A stretch of DNA of 64,000 nucleotides from JAVDCA01 sp035293985 (lineage in GTDB: Bacteria > Pseudomonadota > Alphaproteobacteria > Rhizobiales > Xanthobacteraceae), in the NCBI GenBank assembly GCA_035293985.1, contig DATGLS010000017.1, positions 248,001 through 312,000 on the forward strand, given 5' to 3'. Below are positions 43,021 to 51,760 of this stretch, one piece after another. The notes under the pieces were generated by a model that worked only from the letters and a program-made list of their open reading frames with translations, did not search any database and was not told the origin of the DNA. The stretch's first letter is position 1; each line of letters opens with the position of its first letter. A program made the translations under genes and the position numbers.

Positions 43021-43719
43021 TCAAGCCCCGGGTGGCCGACGCAGACGGCCGGGGCGGGTTGCAATCCAGATGACGTGCCGCGCGCCTCGGCTTGCGTTGG
43101 CGCGCGCCGTGACTTCCTCCACGTCGAAACCGGACTTGCGAAGCCGTCGGGAGAAATTCGCATCCGGGGCCGATGACCACACGGCCAGGACGCCGCCGGG
43201 ACGCAGCGCCGCGCGGGCGGCGCGCAGCCCGTCGACGTCGTAGAGCGAATCATTGGCCTTTCGTGTCAGCGCCGCCGGGCCGTTATCGACGTCGAGCAGG
43301 ATCGCGTCATAGGCCGACGGAGCGGACCGGATCAGGCGGCCGACATCCGTCTCGCGGATCTCGGCGCGCGGGTCCGTCAGGCTCGTCGCGAAGATGTCGC
43401 GCATCGGCCCACGCGCCCATCCCACCACGGCCGGCACCAGCTCGGCGACGACGACCCTGGCATCCGGCCCGAGCGCTGCAAGCGCCGCCCGCAGCGTGAA
43501 GCCCATTCCCAATCCGCCGATCAATATTTGCGGCCGTGCGCGAGAGCGCATTTTATCGCAGGCAAGCCTCGCGAGCGCCTCCTCGGATCCGCTGAGACGA
43601 CTGTTCATCAGCTCGTAGCGGCCCAGGCGAATCGAGAATTCGCCGCCGCGCTGCCAGAGGCGCAGCTCGCCGCCGCCGTCGGGCATCTGTGCCGTGTCAA
43701 GCAGGGACCAGGGAATCAT
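43021..43719 (-). CDS. Spermidine synthase-like methyltransferase-fold protein
   Basis: 232 residues of the spermidine synthase / class I methyltransferase fold. It begins IPWSLLDTAQMPDGGGELRL, then ELMNSRLSGSEEALA, the nucleotide-binding ILIGGLGMGFTLRAAL, and YDAILLDVDNGP. Catalytic Asp pairs of true spermidine synthases are not clearly present. A GTG six codons upstream is an alternative start. Substrate unknown. Confidence 0.82.
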   Translation of the reverse strand: MIPWSLLDTAQMPDGGGELRLWQRGGEFSIRLGRYELMNSRLSGSEEALARLACDKMRSRARPQILIGGLGMGFTLRAALAALGPDARVVVAELVPAVVGWARGPMRDIFATSLTDPRAEIRETDVGRLIRSAPSAYDAILLDVDNGPAALTRKANDSLYDVDGLRAARAALRPGGVLAVWSSAPDANFSRRLRKSGFDVEEVTARANASRGARHVIWIATRPGRLRRPPGA

Positions 43720-43774
43720 GGATCGTGCGACGTCCACCCCTGGTCGCCGGCCATCATCTTTCCTCGGTCACCGC

Positions 43775-44494
43775 TCACCGCTTGATGGCGATCGCTTCGA
43801 GAAACCCGGCGAGGTCGTCCGTCACGTGATCGACGTGCGCGGCCTCGCGGCCCTCGAGCTCCCAGCCCTCGCGAAACACCTCGCGCGTCCTCTCCGGCAC
43901 CACCAGCACCGTGGTCATGCCGAGCGCGTGCGGCACGACGAGATTGCGCGCCAGATCCTCGAACATCGCGGCCTTACGCGGATCGACGCCGTGCGCCGCG
44001 AGGAAGCGGTCGTAGGTCTGCGCCAGCGGCTTCGGCTCGAGCTCGGCCGCGACGATGTCGAACACGTCCTCGAAATGGTGGTGGATCTCGAGCCGGCGCA
44101 TCACCGCGTCGGCGTGCTTGCGGGTGCCGTTGGTGAGGATGAGCTTGCGGCCGGGCAGGCGCGCGAGCGCGGCGCCGAGCGGCGCATTGGGCGTGAGCGG
44201 CGAATGATCGATGCGATGGACGTAGTCCAGGAAGGCGTCCGGGTCCATGCCGTGCTCGGCCATCATGCCGCGCATCGTCGTGCCGTAGCGCTTGTAGTAG
44301 TCCTTCTGGATGCGGAACGCGTCGTCGCGCGCGACCTTGAGATAATCGGCCACGTATTCGCGGATGCGTTCGTCGACCTGGTACCAGAGGTTGAGGTGAT
44401 GCGGATAGAGCGTATTGTCGAGATCGAACACCCAGGTTTCGACCTGGGCAAAATCGCGCGCGTCCGCGCGGGCGTGCGTCGCCGTTCCGGCCAT
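43775..44494 (-). CDS. HAD-family pyrimidine 5'-nucleotidase-like phosphatase
   Basis: 239 residues with the HAD motif I VFDLDNTLYPHHLNL, typical of the pyrimidine 5'-nucleotidase subgroup (plant PHM8/yeast SDT1-like). Motif II is LILTNGT, and the late AAMFEDLARNLVVPHALGM supplies motif IV. Cytoplasmic Mg-dependent phosphatase of nucleotides or sugar phosphates. An in-frame ATG six codons upstream is possible. Confidence 0.88.
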   Translation of the reverse strand: MAGTATHARADARDFAQVETWVFDLDNTLYPHHLNLWYQVDERIREYVADYLKVARDDAFRIQKDYYKRYGTTMRGMMAEHGMDPDAFLDYVHRIDHSPLTPNAPLGAALARLPGRKLILTNGTRKHADAVMRRLEIHHHFEDVFDIVAAELEPKPLAQTYDRFLAAHGVDPRKAAMFEDLARNLVVPHALGMTTVLVVPERTREVFREGWELEGREAAHVDHVTDDLAGFLEAIAIKR

Positions 44495-44556
44495 CTGGCT
44501 TGGCTCTCCCATATCGGCGCAGGGATGGCGCGAACGGCGCGCGTCCGCAAGAGGCA

Positions 44557-45564
44557 TCAGGCGAACAGGCCTACGGCGACGTAAACGAGACCGGCGATCA
44601 GGCCGGCGGCCGGAATCGTCACGATCCAGGCGATGACGATGCTGTTGGCGACGTTCCAGCGCACCGCCGAGACCCGGCGCGCCGCCCCGACCCCCATGAT
44701 CGCGCTGGTGATCGTGTGCGTGGTCGATACCGGGATGCCGAGCTCGGTGGCGAGAAAGAGCGTGATGGCGCCGCCGGTCTCGGCGCAAAAGCCCTGCACC
44801 GGGGTCAGCCGCGTGATGCGCGAGCCCATGGTCTTGACGATGCGCCAGCCGCCGGCGAGCGTGCCGAGGCCGATCGCGGCCTGGCACGACAGCACCACCC
44901 AGAGCGGGATATGGAAGGTCCCGCCCATGTAGCCCTGCGAGTAGATCAGCACCGCGATGATGCCCATGGTCTTCTGTGCGTCGTTGCCGCCGTGGCCGAG
45001 CGAGATCAGCGAGGCGGACACGAACTGCAGCACGCGGAAGCGGCGATCGACCGCGAAGGGGGTGGTGCGCGCGAACAGCCACGAGACGAGCAGCGTCAGC
45101 ACGATCGCGAAGGTGAAGCCGAGCAGCGGCGAGACGACGATCGCGACGGTGGTCTTGCCGACGCCGTTCCAGACGATCGCGCCGATCCCGGCCTTGGCGA
45201 CGCCGGCGCCGAGCAGGCCGCCGATCAGCGCGTGCGAGCTGCTCGACGGGATGCCGCCGAGCCAGGTGATCACGTCCCAGGCGATCGCGCCGGCGAGCGC
45301 CGCGAAGATCACCCGCGGCGTGACGATGCTGACGTCGACGATGCCGGTGCCGATCGTCTGCGCGACGTGCAGGCCGAAGAACGCGAACGCGATGAAGTTG
45401 AAGAACGACGCCCAGATCACCGCGTATTGCGGCTTGAGCACGCGGGTCGATACGATGGTGGCGATCGAGTTGCCCGCATCGTTCATGCCGTTGAAGAAGT
45501 CGAACACCAGCGCGATCGCGATCAGGGCGATCAGCAGCGGCAATCCGAGCGCGGCGGTTTCCAT
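44557..45564 (-). CDS. pit: PiT-family inorganic phosphate transporter
   Basis: 335-residue low-affinity phosphate permease. The duplicated signature is visible as FNGMNDAGNSIATIVSTRVL near the N terminus and SHGGNDAQKTMG in the second half. About ten transmembrane segments, inner membrane, probably metal-phosphate:H+ symport. Cotranscribed 18 bases after the DUF47 gene, the standard arrangement. Confidence 0.95.
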   Translation of the reverse strand: METAALGLPLLIALIAIALVFDFFNGMNDAGNSIATIVSTRVLKPQYAVIWASFFNFIAFAFFGLHVAQTIGTGIVDVSIVTPRVIFAALAGAIAWDVITWLGGIPSSSSHALIGGLLGAGVAKAGIGAIVWNGVGKTTVAIVVSPLLGFTFAIVLTLLVSWLFARTTPFAVDRRFRVLQFVSASLISLGHGGNDAQKTMGIIAVLIYSQGYMGGTFHIPLWVVLSCQAAIGLGTLAGGWRIVKTMGSRITRLTPVQGFCAETGGAITLFLATELGIPVSTTHTITSAIMGVGAARRVSAVRWNVANSIVIAWIVTIPAAGLIAGLVYVAVGLFA

Positions 45565-45582
45565 CGCGTGCTTCGCGCCCGG

Positions 45583-46227
45583 TCACACGTGATCGATGAC
45601 GACGCTTTGCAGCTCGTTGGCGACATCGTCGAAGCGGTCGACCACCTTCTCGAGATGATCGTAGACCTCGCTGCCGGTGATGAAGGCCATCGGATTGGCC
45701 GCTCCTTGGGTCTCGAACAGCTCCTTGAGGCCGACGTCATGCAGGTCGTCGGCACGGCCCTCGATCTGGGTGATCTGCTCGGTGATCGCGCTGATGCGGG
45801 CGGCCTCGACGCTGATCGAACGCAGCAGCGGCACGGCCTCGCTCACCAGCGCGGCGCATTTGACGATCGCGTCGCCCATCTCCTGCATCTGCGGCGTGAA
45901 GGCGCGAATGTTGAACAGCATGACCGACTTCGCGGTCTTCTGCATCTGGTCGATGCTGTTGTCCATCGAGGTGATCAGGTCCTTGATGTCGCCGCGGTCG
46001 AACGGGGTGATGAAGGTGCGGCGCACCGCGATCAGCACGTCGCGGGTGACGAAATCGGCGTCCTGCTCGCGGTCCATGATGGTGCGATAACAGCTGGGGA
46101 CCGCGTCGCCGCCGTTGAGCATGGAACGCAGCGCCTCGGCGCCGGCCACGACCACCTGCGAATGACGGGCGAACAGCTCGAAGAACCGCTCCTCGCGGGG
46201 CATCAGTGCACGCAGCCAGCCGAGCAT
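45583..46227 (-). CDS. DUF47 (PhoU-like) phosphate transport regulator
   Basis: A 214-residue helical PhoU-related protein: MPREERFFELFARHSQVVVAGAEALRSML, ADFVTRDVLIAVRRTFITPFDRGDIKDLITSMDNSIDQMQKT. It is known as partner of PiT transporters and is thought to tune their activity. First gene of DUF47-pit. An EcfG-like element upstream differs by one base from consensus. Confidence 0.92.
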   Translation of the reverse strand: MLGWLRALMPREERFFELFARHSQVVVAGAEALRSMLNGGDAVPSCYRTIMDREQDADFVTRDVLIAVRRTFITPFDRGDIKDLITSMDNSIDQMQKTAKSVMLFNIRAFTPQMQEMGDAIVKCAALVSEAVPLLRSISVEAARISAITEQITQIEGRADDLHDVGLKELFETQGAANPMAFITGSEVYDHLEKVVDRFDDVANELQSVVIDHV

Positions 46228-46278
46228 GGTCGCGAATCCTCCTGTATCGGGAATTGATAGTCGCCGGCGCTCGACTCG

Positions 46279-46304
46279 AACGCAAACCGGGTGGTGCGGG
46301 TTCG
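46279..46304 (-). promoter_or_regulatory. EcfG-like promoter for DUF47-pit
   Basis: CGAAC-N17-CGTT on the minus strand; one mismatch, 51 bases before the DUF47 start. Confidence 0.4.
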
Positions 46305-46353
46305 GGGTGGTTTTACGCAGAAAAGTGCAGCGCCGGAAGGGAGCTGGGCCGAA

Positions 46354-47475
46354 TCATGCCGGATCGGCCGACCGACGCCGGTCGGCCGGGCCGCCCGGCC
46401 GGGGCGGGCCGGCCCGCCGGCGCCGGTCGATGAACGACACGTTGCGGTCGCGCGCGGCGTGCGGCCGGTTGAGCCGCCGCGGCGGCGCGGCGCGGCGGCC
46501 GGCCCCCTCCGCCTTCCGCGCAGCGATGAAGGTGAGCCAATTGCGATAGACCTGCGCGGCGCCGTCGCGCCAGCCGACCCGGACGCCGCCCTCGGCGGCG
46601 GCGAGCGGAAACTCGGCGAGCAGCTCCTCGCGCCGATCGGCCTGGGCGCGCGCCGCGAACTCGGTCAGCAGCACGGAAGTCGCAGCATCGAAATAGCCGT
46701 GCGGCAACGGCGGGCAGGTGGCGCGCTCGCGCCGCAGGTAGCGGCCGAGATCGCGGCGATATTCTCCGAGCAGGCTCATCGGGTCGTACTCGGGATGGCC
46801 CTGGAAGAACACGAACAGGCTGCGCCCCTGGCGCGCGAACATGTCGACGCCCGCCGCGGCCGAGCGCGTGAGGATCTCGTAGCCGCCGGCGCGCAGGTCG
46901 TCCTCGCGCAGCTCGTTCCAGCGCGAGTGCGGCACCGGGAACGGCGAGGCGAGATCGCGGATCAGCGGGTGATCGCCCGCCGAATCATTCGACTTGTCGC
47001 AGCTGAACACCCCGAAGCGCTTGTCGGCGAGCGGCTGTCGGGCGATGCCGTCGAGGTGGAAGACGGCCGCATGCGCGGCGAGGCACGACCAGACGGTCGA
47101 GATCGTGTGCTCCTCGGCCCATTCGATGACCTCGGAGAGCGCCGGCCAATATGGCTCGTCGGCGAGCGCCGCTGCGCGCGGCTCGGTGCCGGTCACGATG
47201 AGGGCATCGAGCCAGCTGTCCCAGAAATCGCGCAAGCCGAGATAGGATTCGCCGAGATGCTGGGCGCCGCGTTCGCTGCGCGGGACGAGCGGCAGCGTGA
47301 ACAGACGCAGGCGCACGGCAAGGTCGCCGGCGGCCGCCGTGAGCAGCGCCGCGAACTGCGCTTCGGTCGATTTGAGCGCCGTATCGGGCATGTTGTTGAC
47401 GAGCCCGATCTCGATGCCGCCGGCGCTCGGCGGCGAGTTGCTGAGATCCGTGTCGCGGGTGACGGTCAGCGGCAT
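46354..47475 (-). CDS. metA: Homoserine O-acyltransferase, MetA type
   Basis: 373 residues of the MetA family, which acylates homoserine for methionine synthesis. IEIGLVNNMPDTAL (21-34), nucleophile Cys131 in STVWSCLAAHAAVF, and His227/Glu229 in FFQGHPEYD give the catalytic set. Succinyl versus acetyl donor cannot be told safely. The last 50 residues are Arg/Pro-rich and are encoded by a GC-rich palindrome, so the original stop may be lost. Lies 13 bases after metY in one operon. Confidence 0.88.
   Translation of the reverse strand: MPLTVTRDTDLSNSPPSAGGIEIGLVNNMPDTALKSTEAQFAALLTAAAGDLAVRLRLFTLPLVPRSERGAQHLGESYLGLRDFWDSWLDALIVTGTEPRAAALADEPYWPALSEVIEWAEEHTISTVWSCLAAHAAVFHLDGIARQPLADKRFGVFSCDKSNDSAGDHPLIRDLASPFPVPHSRWNELREDDLRAGGYEILTRSAAAGVDMFARQGRSLFVFFQGHPEYDPMSLLGEYRRDLGRYLRRERATCPPLPHGYFDAATSVLLTEFAARAQADRREELLAEFPLAAAEGGVRVGWRDGAAQVYRNWLTFIAARKAEGAGRRAAPPRRLNRPHAARDRNVSFIDRRRRAGPPRPGGPADRRRSADPA
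46370..46428. repeat. GC-rich imperfect palindrome within the 3' end of metA
   Basis: Arms GACCGACGCCGG (46370-46381) and CCGGCGCCGGTC (46417-46428) match at 11 of 12 positions; the interior is also nearly all G/C and self-complementary. It may act as the operon terminator while being read as codons. Confidence 0.5.
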
Positions 47476-47488
47476 GGTGAAGCGCGGC

Positions 47489-48805
47489 TCACTCCGCCGC
47501 CGCCATGTGGCGGTCCTGGCCGAGATCCGCGAATTGCGCCGCGTCGAGCGCCTGGTCGAGATCGGCGAGGATGTCGTCGATGTGCTCGATGCCGATGCTG
47601 AGCCGGATCATCTCCGGTCGCACGCCGGCCTTGCGCTGCTCCTCGGCCGACATCTGCCGGTGCGTGGTCGAGGCCGGATGGCAGGCGAGCGACTTGGCGT
47701 CGCCGAGGTTGACGAGGCGCTTGAACAGCCGGAGCGCGTCGTAGAATTTCGTGCCGGCCGCAAAGCCGCCCTTCACGCCGAAGGTCATGAGCGAGCAGGC
47801 GCGGCCGCCGAAATATTTCTGCGCCAGCGCGTGATGAGGGCTGTCGGGGAAACCCGCATAGCTGACCCAGTCGACGCGGCGGTCGCGACGGAGAAACTCG
47901 GCGACCTTGCGCGCATTCTCGACGTGGCGCTCGACCCGCAGCGCCACCGTCTCGATGCCCTGCAGCAGCAGGAAGGCGCTGAGCGGGGAGAGCACCGCGC
48001 CGGTGGTGCGTTGATAGACGCTGCGCGTGCGCGCGATATAGGCGGCCGGACCGAAATGATCGACATAGACGAGGCCGTGGTAGGACGCGTCCGGCTGGTT
48101 GAACATCGGGAAGCGGTCGGCGTGCTTCGCCCACGGAAACTTGCCGCTGTCGACGATGATGCCGCCGAGCGTGGTGCCGTGCCCACCCATGAACTTGGTG
48201 AGCGAGTGCACGACGACGTCGGCGCCGTACTCGATCGGGCGCAGCAGGATCGGGGTCGCCACCGTGTTGTCGACGATCAGCGGCACCCCGTGGCGGTGCG
48301 CGACGTCGGCGAGCGCCTCGATGTCGCAGATGTTGCCGGCCGGGTTGCCGACGCTCTCGCAGAAGACCGCGCGGGTGTCGTCGTCGATCAGCTTCTCGAT
48401 CGCGTCCGGCGCATCGCCTTCGGCGAAGCGCACCTCGACGCCCTGGCCGGGAAAGATGTGCCCGAACAGCGTATAAGTCGTGCCGTAGAGCTGCGGCACC
48501 GAGACGAGGTTGCAGCCGAGGCTGGTGACGTTGAGCGCCGCGTAGTTGAGCGCGGCCTGGCCGGTCGCGACGGCGAGCGCGCCGACGCCGCCCTCGAGCT
48601 CGGCGACGCGCTTCTCCAGCACCGCGGTGGTCGGATTGCTGATGCGGCTGTAGCGGAAACCGTCGGCCTCGAGATTGAACAGCGCGGCTGCGTGCTCGGC
48701 GCTGTCGAACTCGTAGGCGGCGGTCTGATAGATCGGCACCGCGACCGCCTTGGTCGTCGGCTCGACGTCATAGCCGGAATGAATCGCGATCGTCTCGCGT
48801 CGCAT
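47489..48805 (-). CDS. metY: O-acetylhomoserine sulfhydrylase (PLP enzyme)
   Basis: A 438-residue Cys/Met-metabolism PLP enzyme making homocysteine from acylhomoserine and sulfide. PLP Lys is in HSLTKFMGGHGTTLGG; other landmarks are ATGQAALNYAALN, EYGADVVVHSL and SHHALAQ-type C terminus. The ATG is preceded by AAGGTGG. First gene of metY-metA, so both methionine steps are joined. No SAM-II riboswitch is evident in its leader. Confidence 0.92.
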   Translation of the reverse strand: MRRETIAIHSGYDVEPTTKAVAVPIYQTAAYEFDSAEHAAALFNLEADGFRYSRISNPTTAVLEKRVAELEGGVGALAVATGQAALNYAALNVTSLGCNLVSVPQLYGTTYTLFGHIFPGQGVEVRFAEGDAPDAIEKLIDDDTRAVFCESVGNPAGNICDIEALADVAHRHGVPLIVDNTVATPILLRPIEYGADVVVHSLTKFMGGHGTTLGGIIVDSGKFPWAKHADRFPMFNQPDASYHGLVYVDHFGPAAYIARTRSVYQRTTGAVLSPLSAFLLLQGIETVALRVERHVENARKVAEFLRRDRRVDWVSYAGFPDSPHHALAQKYFGGRACSLMTFGVKGGFAAGTKFYDALRLFKRLVNLGDAKSLACHPASTTHRQMSAEEQRKAGVRPEMIRLSIGIEHIDDILADLDQALDAAQFADLGQDRHMAAAE

Positions 48806-48894
48806 TGGCGCCACCTTATATGTTGGCCTCGAACGTCAAGGTGATGATCGATCCGACTGCCGCACTCAGCCGACGATCGCGCTATTCACGCGCT

Positions 48895-48912
48895 TCGATG
48901 TTTAAGCATCGA
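48895..48912. promoter_or_regulatory. Perfect inverted repeat between divergent genes
   Basis: TCGATG-TTTAAG-CATCGA, 6-bp arms, in the 274-base gap between metY and the acyl-CoA synthetase. A candidate operator; the protein is unknown. Confidence 0.4.
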
Positions 48913-49079
48913 GTATTGCGGTTTCAATAAATCGCAGAAGTTCCAACGCGATAACCTTACCGATTAACCGGCATCGACGAAGACGCTTGCGCGGAGTTGT
49001 CGGGAAAGGAGCGCTTCATACAAGCGACCTTAAACAGGCTCCATCGAACCTGCGCGAATGCGGTGAGAGAGAGTTAACC

Positions 49080-50894
49080 ATGAACATGCATGTCAGCGCC
49101 CAAATGAGCGCTCCTGGCACCGACCGCGCCGCCGACACGCCCGCGAAGGCGTGGCTGCGCGCGCTGGAGATGACGGCGCCGATCGCCGCCAACCCGACCC
49201 ACACCCTGCCGGCGATGATGGATGCGCTCGCCGACGAGCACGGCGACGCGCCGGCGCTGCTGAACGATCGCGAGACCATGAGCTACCGCGCGCTCGCGGC
49301 GCGCGCCAACCGCTACGCACGCTGGGCGCTGGCGCGCGGCGTCGAGAAGGGCGACACCGTCGGGCTGATGATGCCGAGCTGCCCCGATTACATGGCGGCG
49401 TGGCTCGGCATCACCCGCGTCGGCGGCGTGGTCGCGCTCATCAACACCAACCTGACCGGTCGCGCGCTCGCGCACTGCGTCGACATCGTGGCGCCGCGCC
49501 ATGTCATCGTCGGAGGCGATCTCAGCGAGGCCTGGGCGAGCGCGCAGCCGCTTGTCGCCTCGCGCGCGCGCGTGTGGATGCACGGAACGCAGGTCGGCGA
49601 GGGCCGGCCGATCGACTGGGCGCTCGCGCGCTACAGCGACGCGCCGCTCGAGGCGGCGGAGCAGCGCGAGGTCACGATCGACGACGCGGCGCTCTATATC
49701 TACACCTCGGGCACGACCGGCCTGCCCAAGGCCGCCAAGGTGACCCATTCGCGCGTGCTGACGTGGAGCTGCTGGTTCGCCGGCATGATGGACACCAAGC
49801 CGGACGACCGCATGTACGACTGCCTGCCGATGTATCACAGCGTCGGCGGCGTGGTGGCGACCGGGGCGATGCTGGTCAACGGCGGATCGGTCGCGATCCG
49901 AGAGAAATTCTCGGCGAGCCAGTTCTGGGACGACGTCGCGCGCTTCGACTGCACGCTGGTGCAGTATATCGGCGAGCTCGCCCGCTACCTCGTCAACGCC
50001 CCCCCGCATCCGCGCGAGAATACGCACCGCGTGCGCCTTGCCTGCGGCAACGGGCTGCGCGCCGACGTATGGGAGAAATTCCAGGAGCGCTTCGCCATCC
50101 CGCGCATCGTCGAGTTCTATGCGGCGACGGAAGGCAACCTGTCGCTCTACAATGTCGAGGGCAAGGCCGGCGCCATCGGCCGCGTGCCGTCGTTCCTGGC
50201 GCATCGCTTCCCGGCCGCGATCGTCCGCTTCGACACCGAGCGTGGCGAGCCCGTGCGCGACGCCGACGGCTTCTGCATCCGCTGCGCCCCCGACGAGGTC
50301 GGCGAGGCGATCGGCAAGATCGATCCGAAGACCCCGGGCGGCCGCTTCGACGGCTACACCGATGCCGAGGCCTCGGAAAAGAAGGTGTTGCGCAACGCCT
50401 TCAAGCCGGACGACGCCTGGTTCCGCACCGGCGACCTGATGCGCAAGGACGCGCAGGGCTATTTCTATTTCGTCGACCGCATCGGCGACACCTTTCGCTG
50501 GAAGGGTGAGAACGTCTCCACAGAGGAAGTCGCTGCCGCGGTCGCGGGCTGCCCGGGCGTGCTCGACGCGACGGTCTATGGCGTCCCCGTGCCTGGAGCC
50601 GACGGAAAGGCCGGGATGGCGGCGCTGGTGGTCGGCGACTGCTTCGATCTCTCGGTGCTGCGCCGGCAGCTCGAGTGCCTGCCCGCCTACGCCCGGCCCG
50701 TGTTCGTGCGCATCCGCCAGGAGCTGGAGACGACGGCGACGTTCAAGCACCAGAAGGGCGAGCTTGCGCAGGAGGGATATGATCCGGCGGCGACCGCGGA
50801 TGCGATTTATTGCAACGATCCATCTGTCGGGACGTTTGTGCGAATGGATTCAGCCATGTTCGCGCGCGTCCGGGCCGGGCAAATCCGACTCTGA
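49080..50894 (+). CDS. Long-chain acyl-CoA synthetase (FATP/FadD-like)
   Basis: A 604-residue adenylate-forming enzyme of the fatty-acid transport/very-long-chain acyl-CoA synthetase branch. ATP loop YTSGTTGLPKAAK (208-220); FYAATEGNLSLYN; TGDLMRKDAQGYFYFVDRIGDTFRWKGENVSTEEV; GVPVPGADGKAGMAALV. It activates a fatty or aryl acid as CoA thioester. ATG chosen at the first plausible start; a purine-rich GAGAGAGAG precedes it. Divergent from metY. It could feed acyl groups to the ACP module downstream (inference). Confidence 0.9.
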   Translation: MNMHVSAQMSAPGTDRAADTPAKAWLRALEMTAPIAANPTHTLPAMMDALADEHGDAPALLNDRETMSYRALAARANRYARWALARGVEKGDTVGLMMPSCPDYMAAWLGITRVGGVVALINTNLTGRALAHCVDIVAPRHVIVGGDLSEAWASAQPLVASRARVWMHGTQVGEGRPIDWALARYSDAPLEAAEQREVTIDDAALYIYTSGTTGLPKAAKVTHSRVLTWSCWFAGMMDTKPDDRMYDCLPMYHSVGGVVATGAMLVNGGSVAIREKFSASQFWDDVARFDCTLVQYIGELARYLVNAPPHPRENTHRVRLACGNGLRADVWEKFQERFAIPRIVEFYAATEGNLSLYNVEGKAGAIGRVPSFLAHRFPAAIVRFDTERGEPVRDADGFCIRCAPDEVGEAIGKIDPKTPGGRFDGYTDAEASEKKVLRNAFKPDDAWFRTGDLMRKDAQGYFYFVDRIGDTFRWKGENVSTEEVAAAVAGCPGVLDATVYGVPVPGADGKAGMAALVVGDCFDLSVLRRQLECLPAYARPVFVRIRQELETTATFKHQKGELAQEGYDPAATADAIYCNDPSVGTFVRMDSAMFARVRAGQIRL

Positions 50895-50899
50895 CCGAG

Positions 50900-50986
50900 C
50901 CGTACGGTGGGCAAAAAAAAAGCGAAGCATGCCCACCGCCGACTCGAACGTGGGCACGGCGCTGCGCGCCTTTGCCCACCCTACGG
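50900..50986. repeat. REP-like nested palindrome
   Basis: Outer arms CCGTACGGTGGGC (50900-50912) and GCCCACCCTACGG (50974-50986) match at 12 of 13. Inner arms TGCCCAC (50930-50936) and GTGGGCA (50950-50956) are exact. It contains a run of A at the left. Such GTGGGC/GCCCAC elements are dispersed in Bradyrhizobium-like genomes. Confidence 0.7.
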
Positions 50987-51007
50987 TCTGCGGCTCAAGT
51001 TTCCGAG

Positions 51008-51760
51008 CTATGCCGTGCTGCCGGCATCCACCGTCAGCACCGTGCCGGTGATGCTCTTGCCGCCTTCGCCGAGCAGGAAATCGACCGTGTTGGCGACGTC
51101 CTCGACCTCCGGCAGGCGGCGCAGCGCGCTGCGGCGGGCGACCTTCTCGCGCTGCTCGCCTTCGAGGCCCTTGGTCATCTCGGTGTCCATGAAGCCGGGT
51201 GCGACCGCGTTGACGTTGACGCCGAGGCGGCCGACCTCGCGGGCGAGCGAGCGGGTGAAGCCGAGCATCGACGCCTTGGTGGCGCCGTACACCGACAAAC
51301 CGCTGTAGCCCGTGAAACCGATGATCGAGGAGACGTTGACGATGCGGCCGCCGCCGTCCGCCATCATGCTGCGCACCACATATTTGGTGAGCACGATCGG
51401 CGACACGGTGTTGACGCGGACGAGCGCCTCGATCCTGGCGTTGTGCATGGTGGCGAGCACGCCCTCGGTGCCGAGCGCCGCGTTGTTGACGAGGCCGTAG
51501 ATCGGTCCGTGCTCCTTGCGCAGGCCGCGCACCAGGTCGGGGATTTTTTCGATCGCACCGAGATCGAACGGGACGAAGTGCAAGTGGCCGGTCTTGGTCT
51601 GCTCGGCCTCCTTGATCGCGGCCGCGACCTGCTCGGTCTTCTTGCGCGCGATCGCGACCACCGCATAGCCGGACGCGGCGAGCTTGCGCGCGATGCCGAG
51701 GCCGAGACCGCGGCTGCCGCCGGTGACGATGACGTTGCGCATGGCCATCGAGCCGGCCAT
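51008..51760 (-). CDS. 3-oxoacyl-[ACP] reductase-like SDR
   Basis: A 250-residue classical SDR of the FabG group. It has TGGSRGLG (13-20), NNAALG, the Ser in NVSSIIGFTGYSGLSVYGATK whose YGATK is the YxxxK pair, and PGFMDTEM. NADPH-type basic residues follow strand 2 (IARKK). Its ATG overlaps the stop of the upstream adenylate-forming gene, so it is coupled to it and probably reduces the ACP-bound 3-oxo intermediate. Confidence 0.9.
   Translation of the reverse strand: MAGSMAMRNVIVTGGSRGLGLGIARKLAASGYAVVAIARKKTEQVAAAIKEAEQTKTGHLHFVPFDLGAIEKIPDLVRGLRKEHGPIYGLVNNAALGTEGVLATMHNARIEALVRVNTVSPIVLTKYVVRSMMADGGGRIVNVSSIIGFTGYSGLSVYGATKASMLGFTRSLAREVGRLGVNVNAVAPGFMDTEMTKGLEGEQREKVARRSALRRLPEVEDVANTVDFLLGEGGKSITGTVLTVDAGSTA

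Noticed and set aside
48806..49079. SAM-II riboswitch upstream of metY
   Set aside because: This element is common before metY/metA in alphaproteobacteria, but I could not find its conserved stem and pseudoknot segments in the leader.
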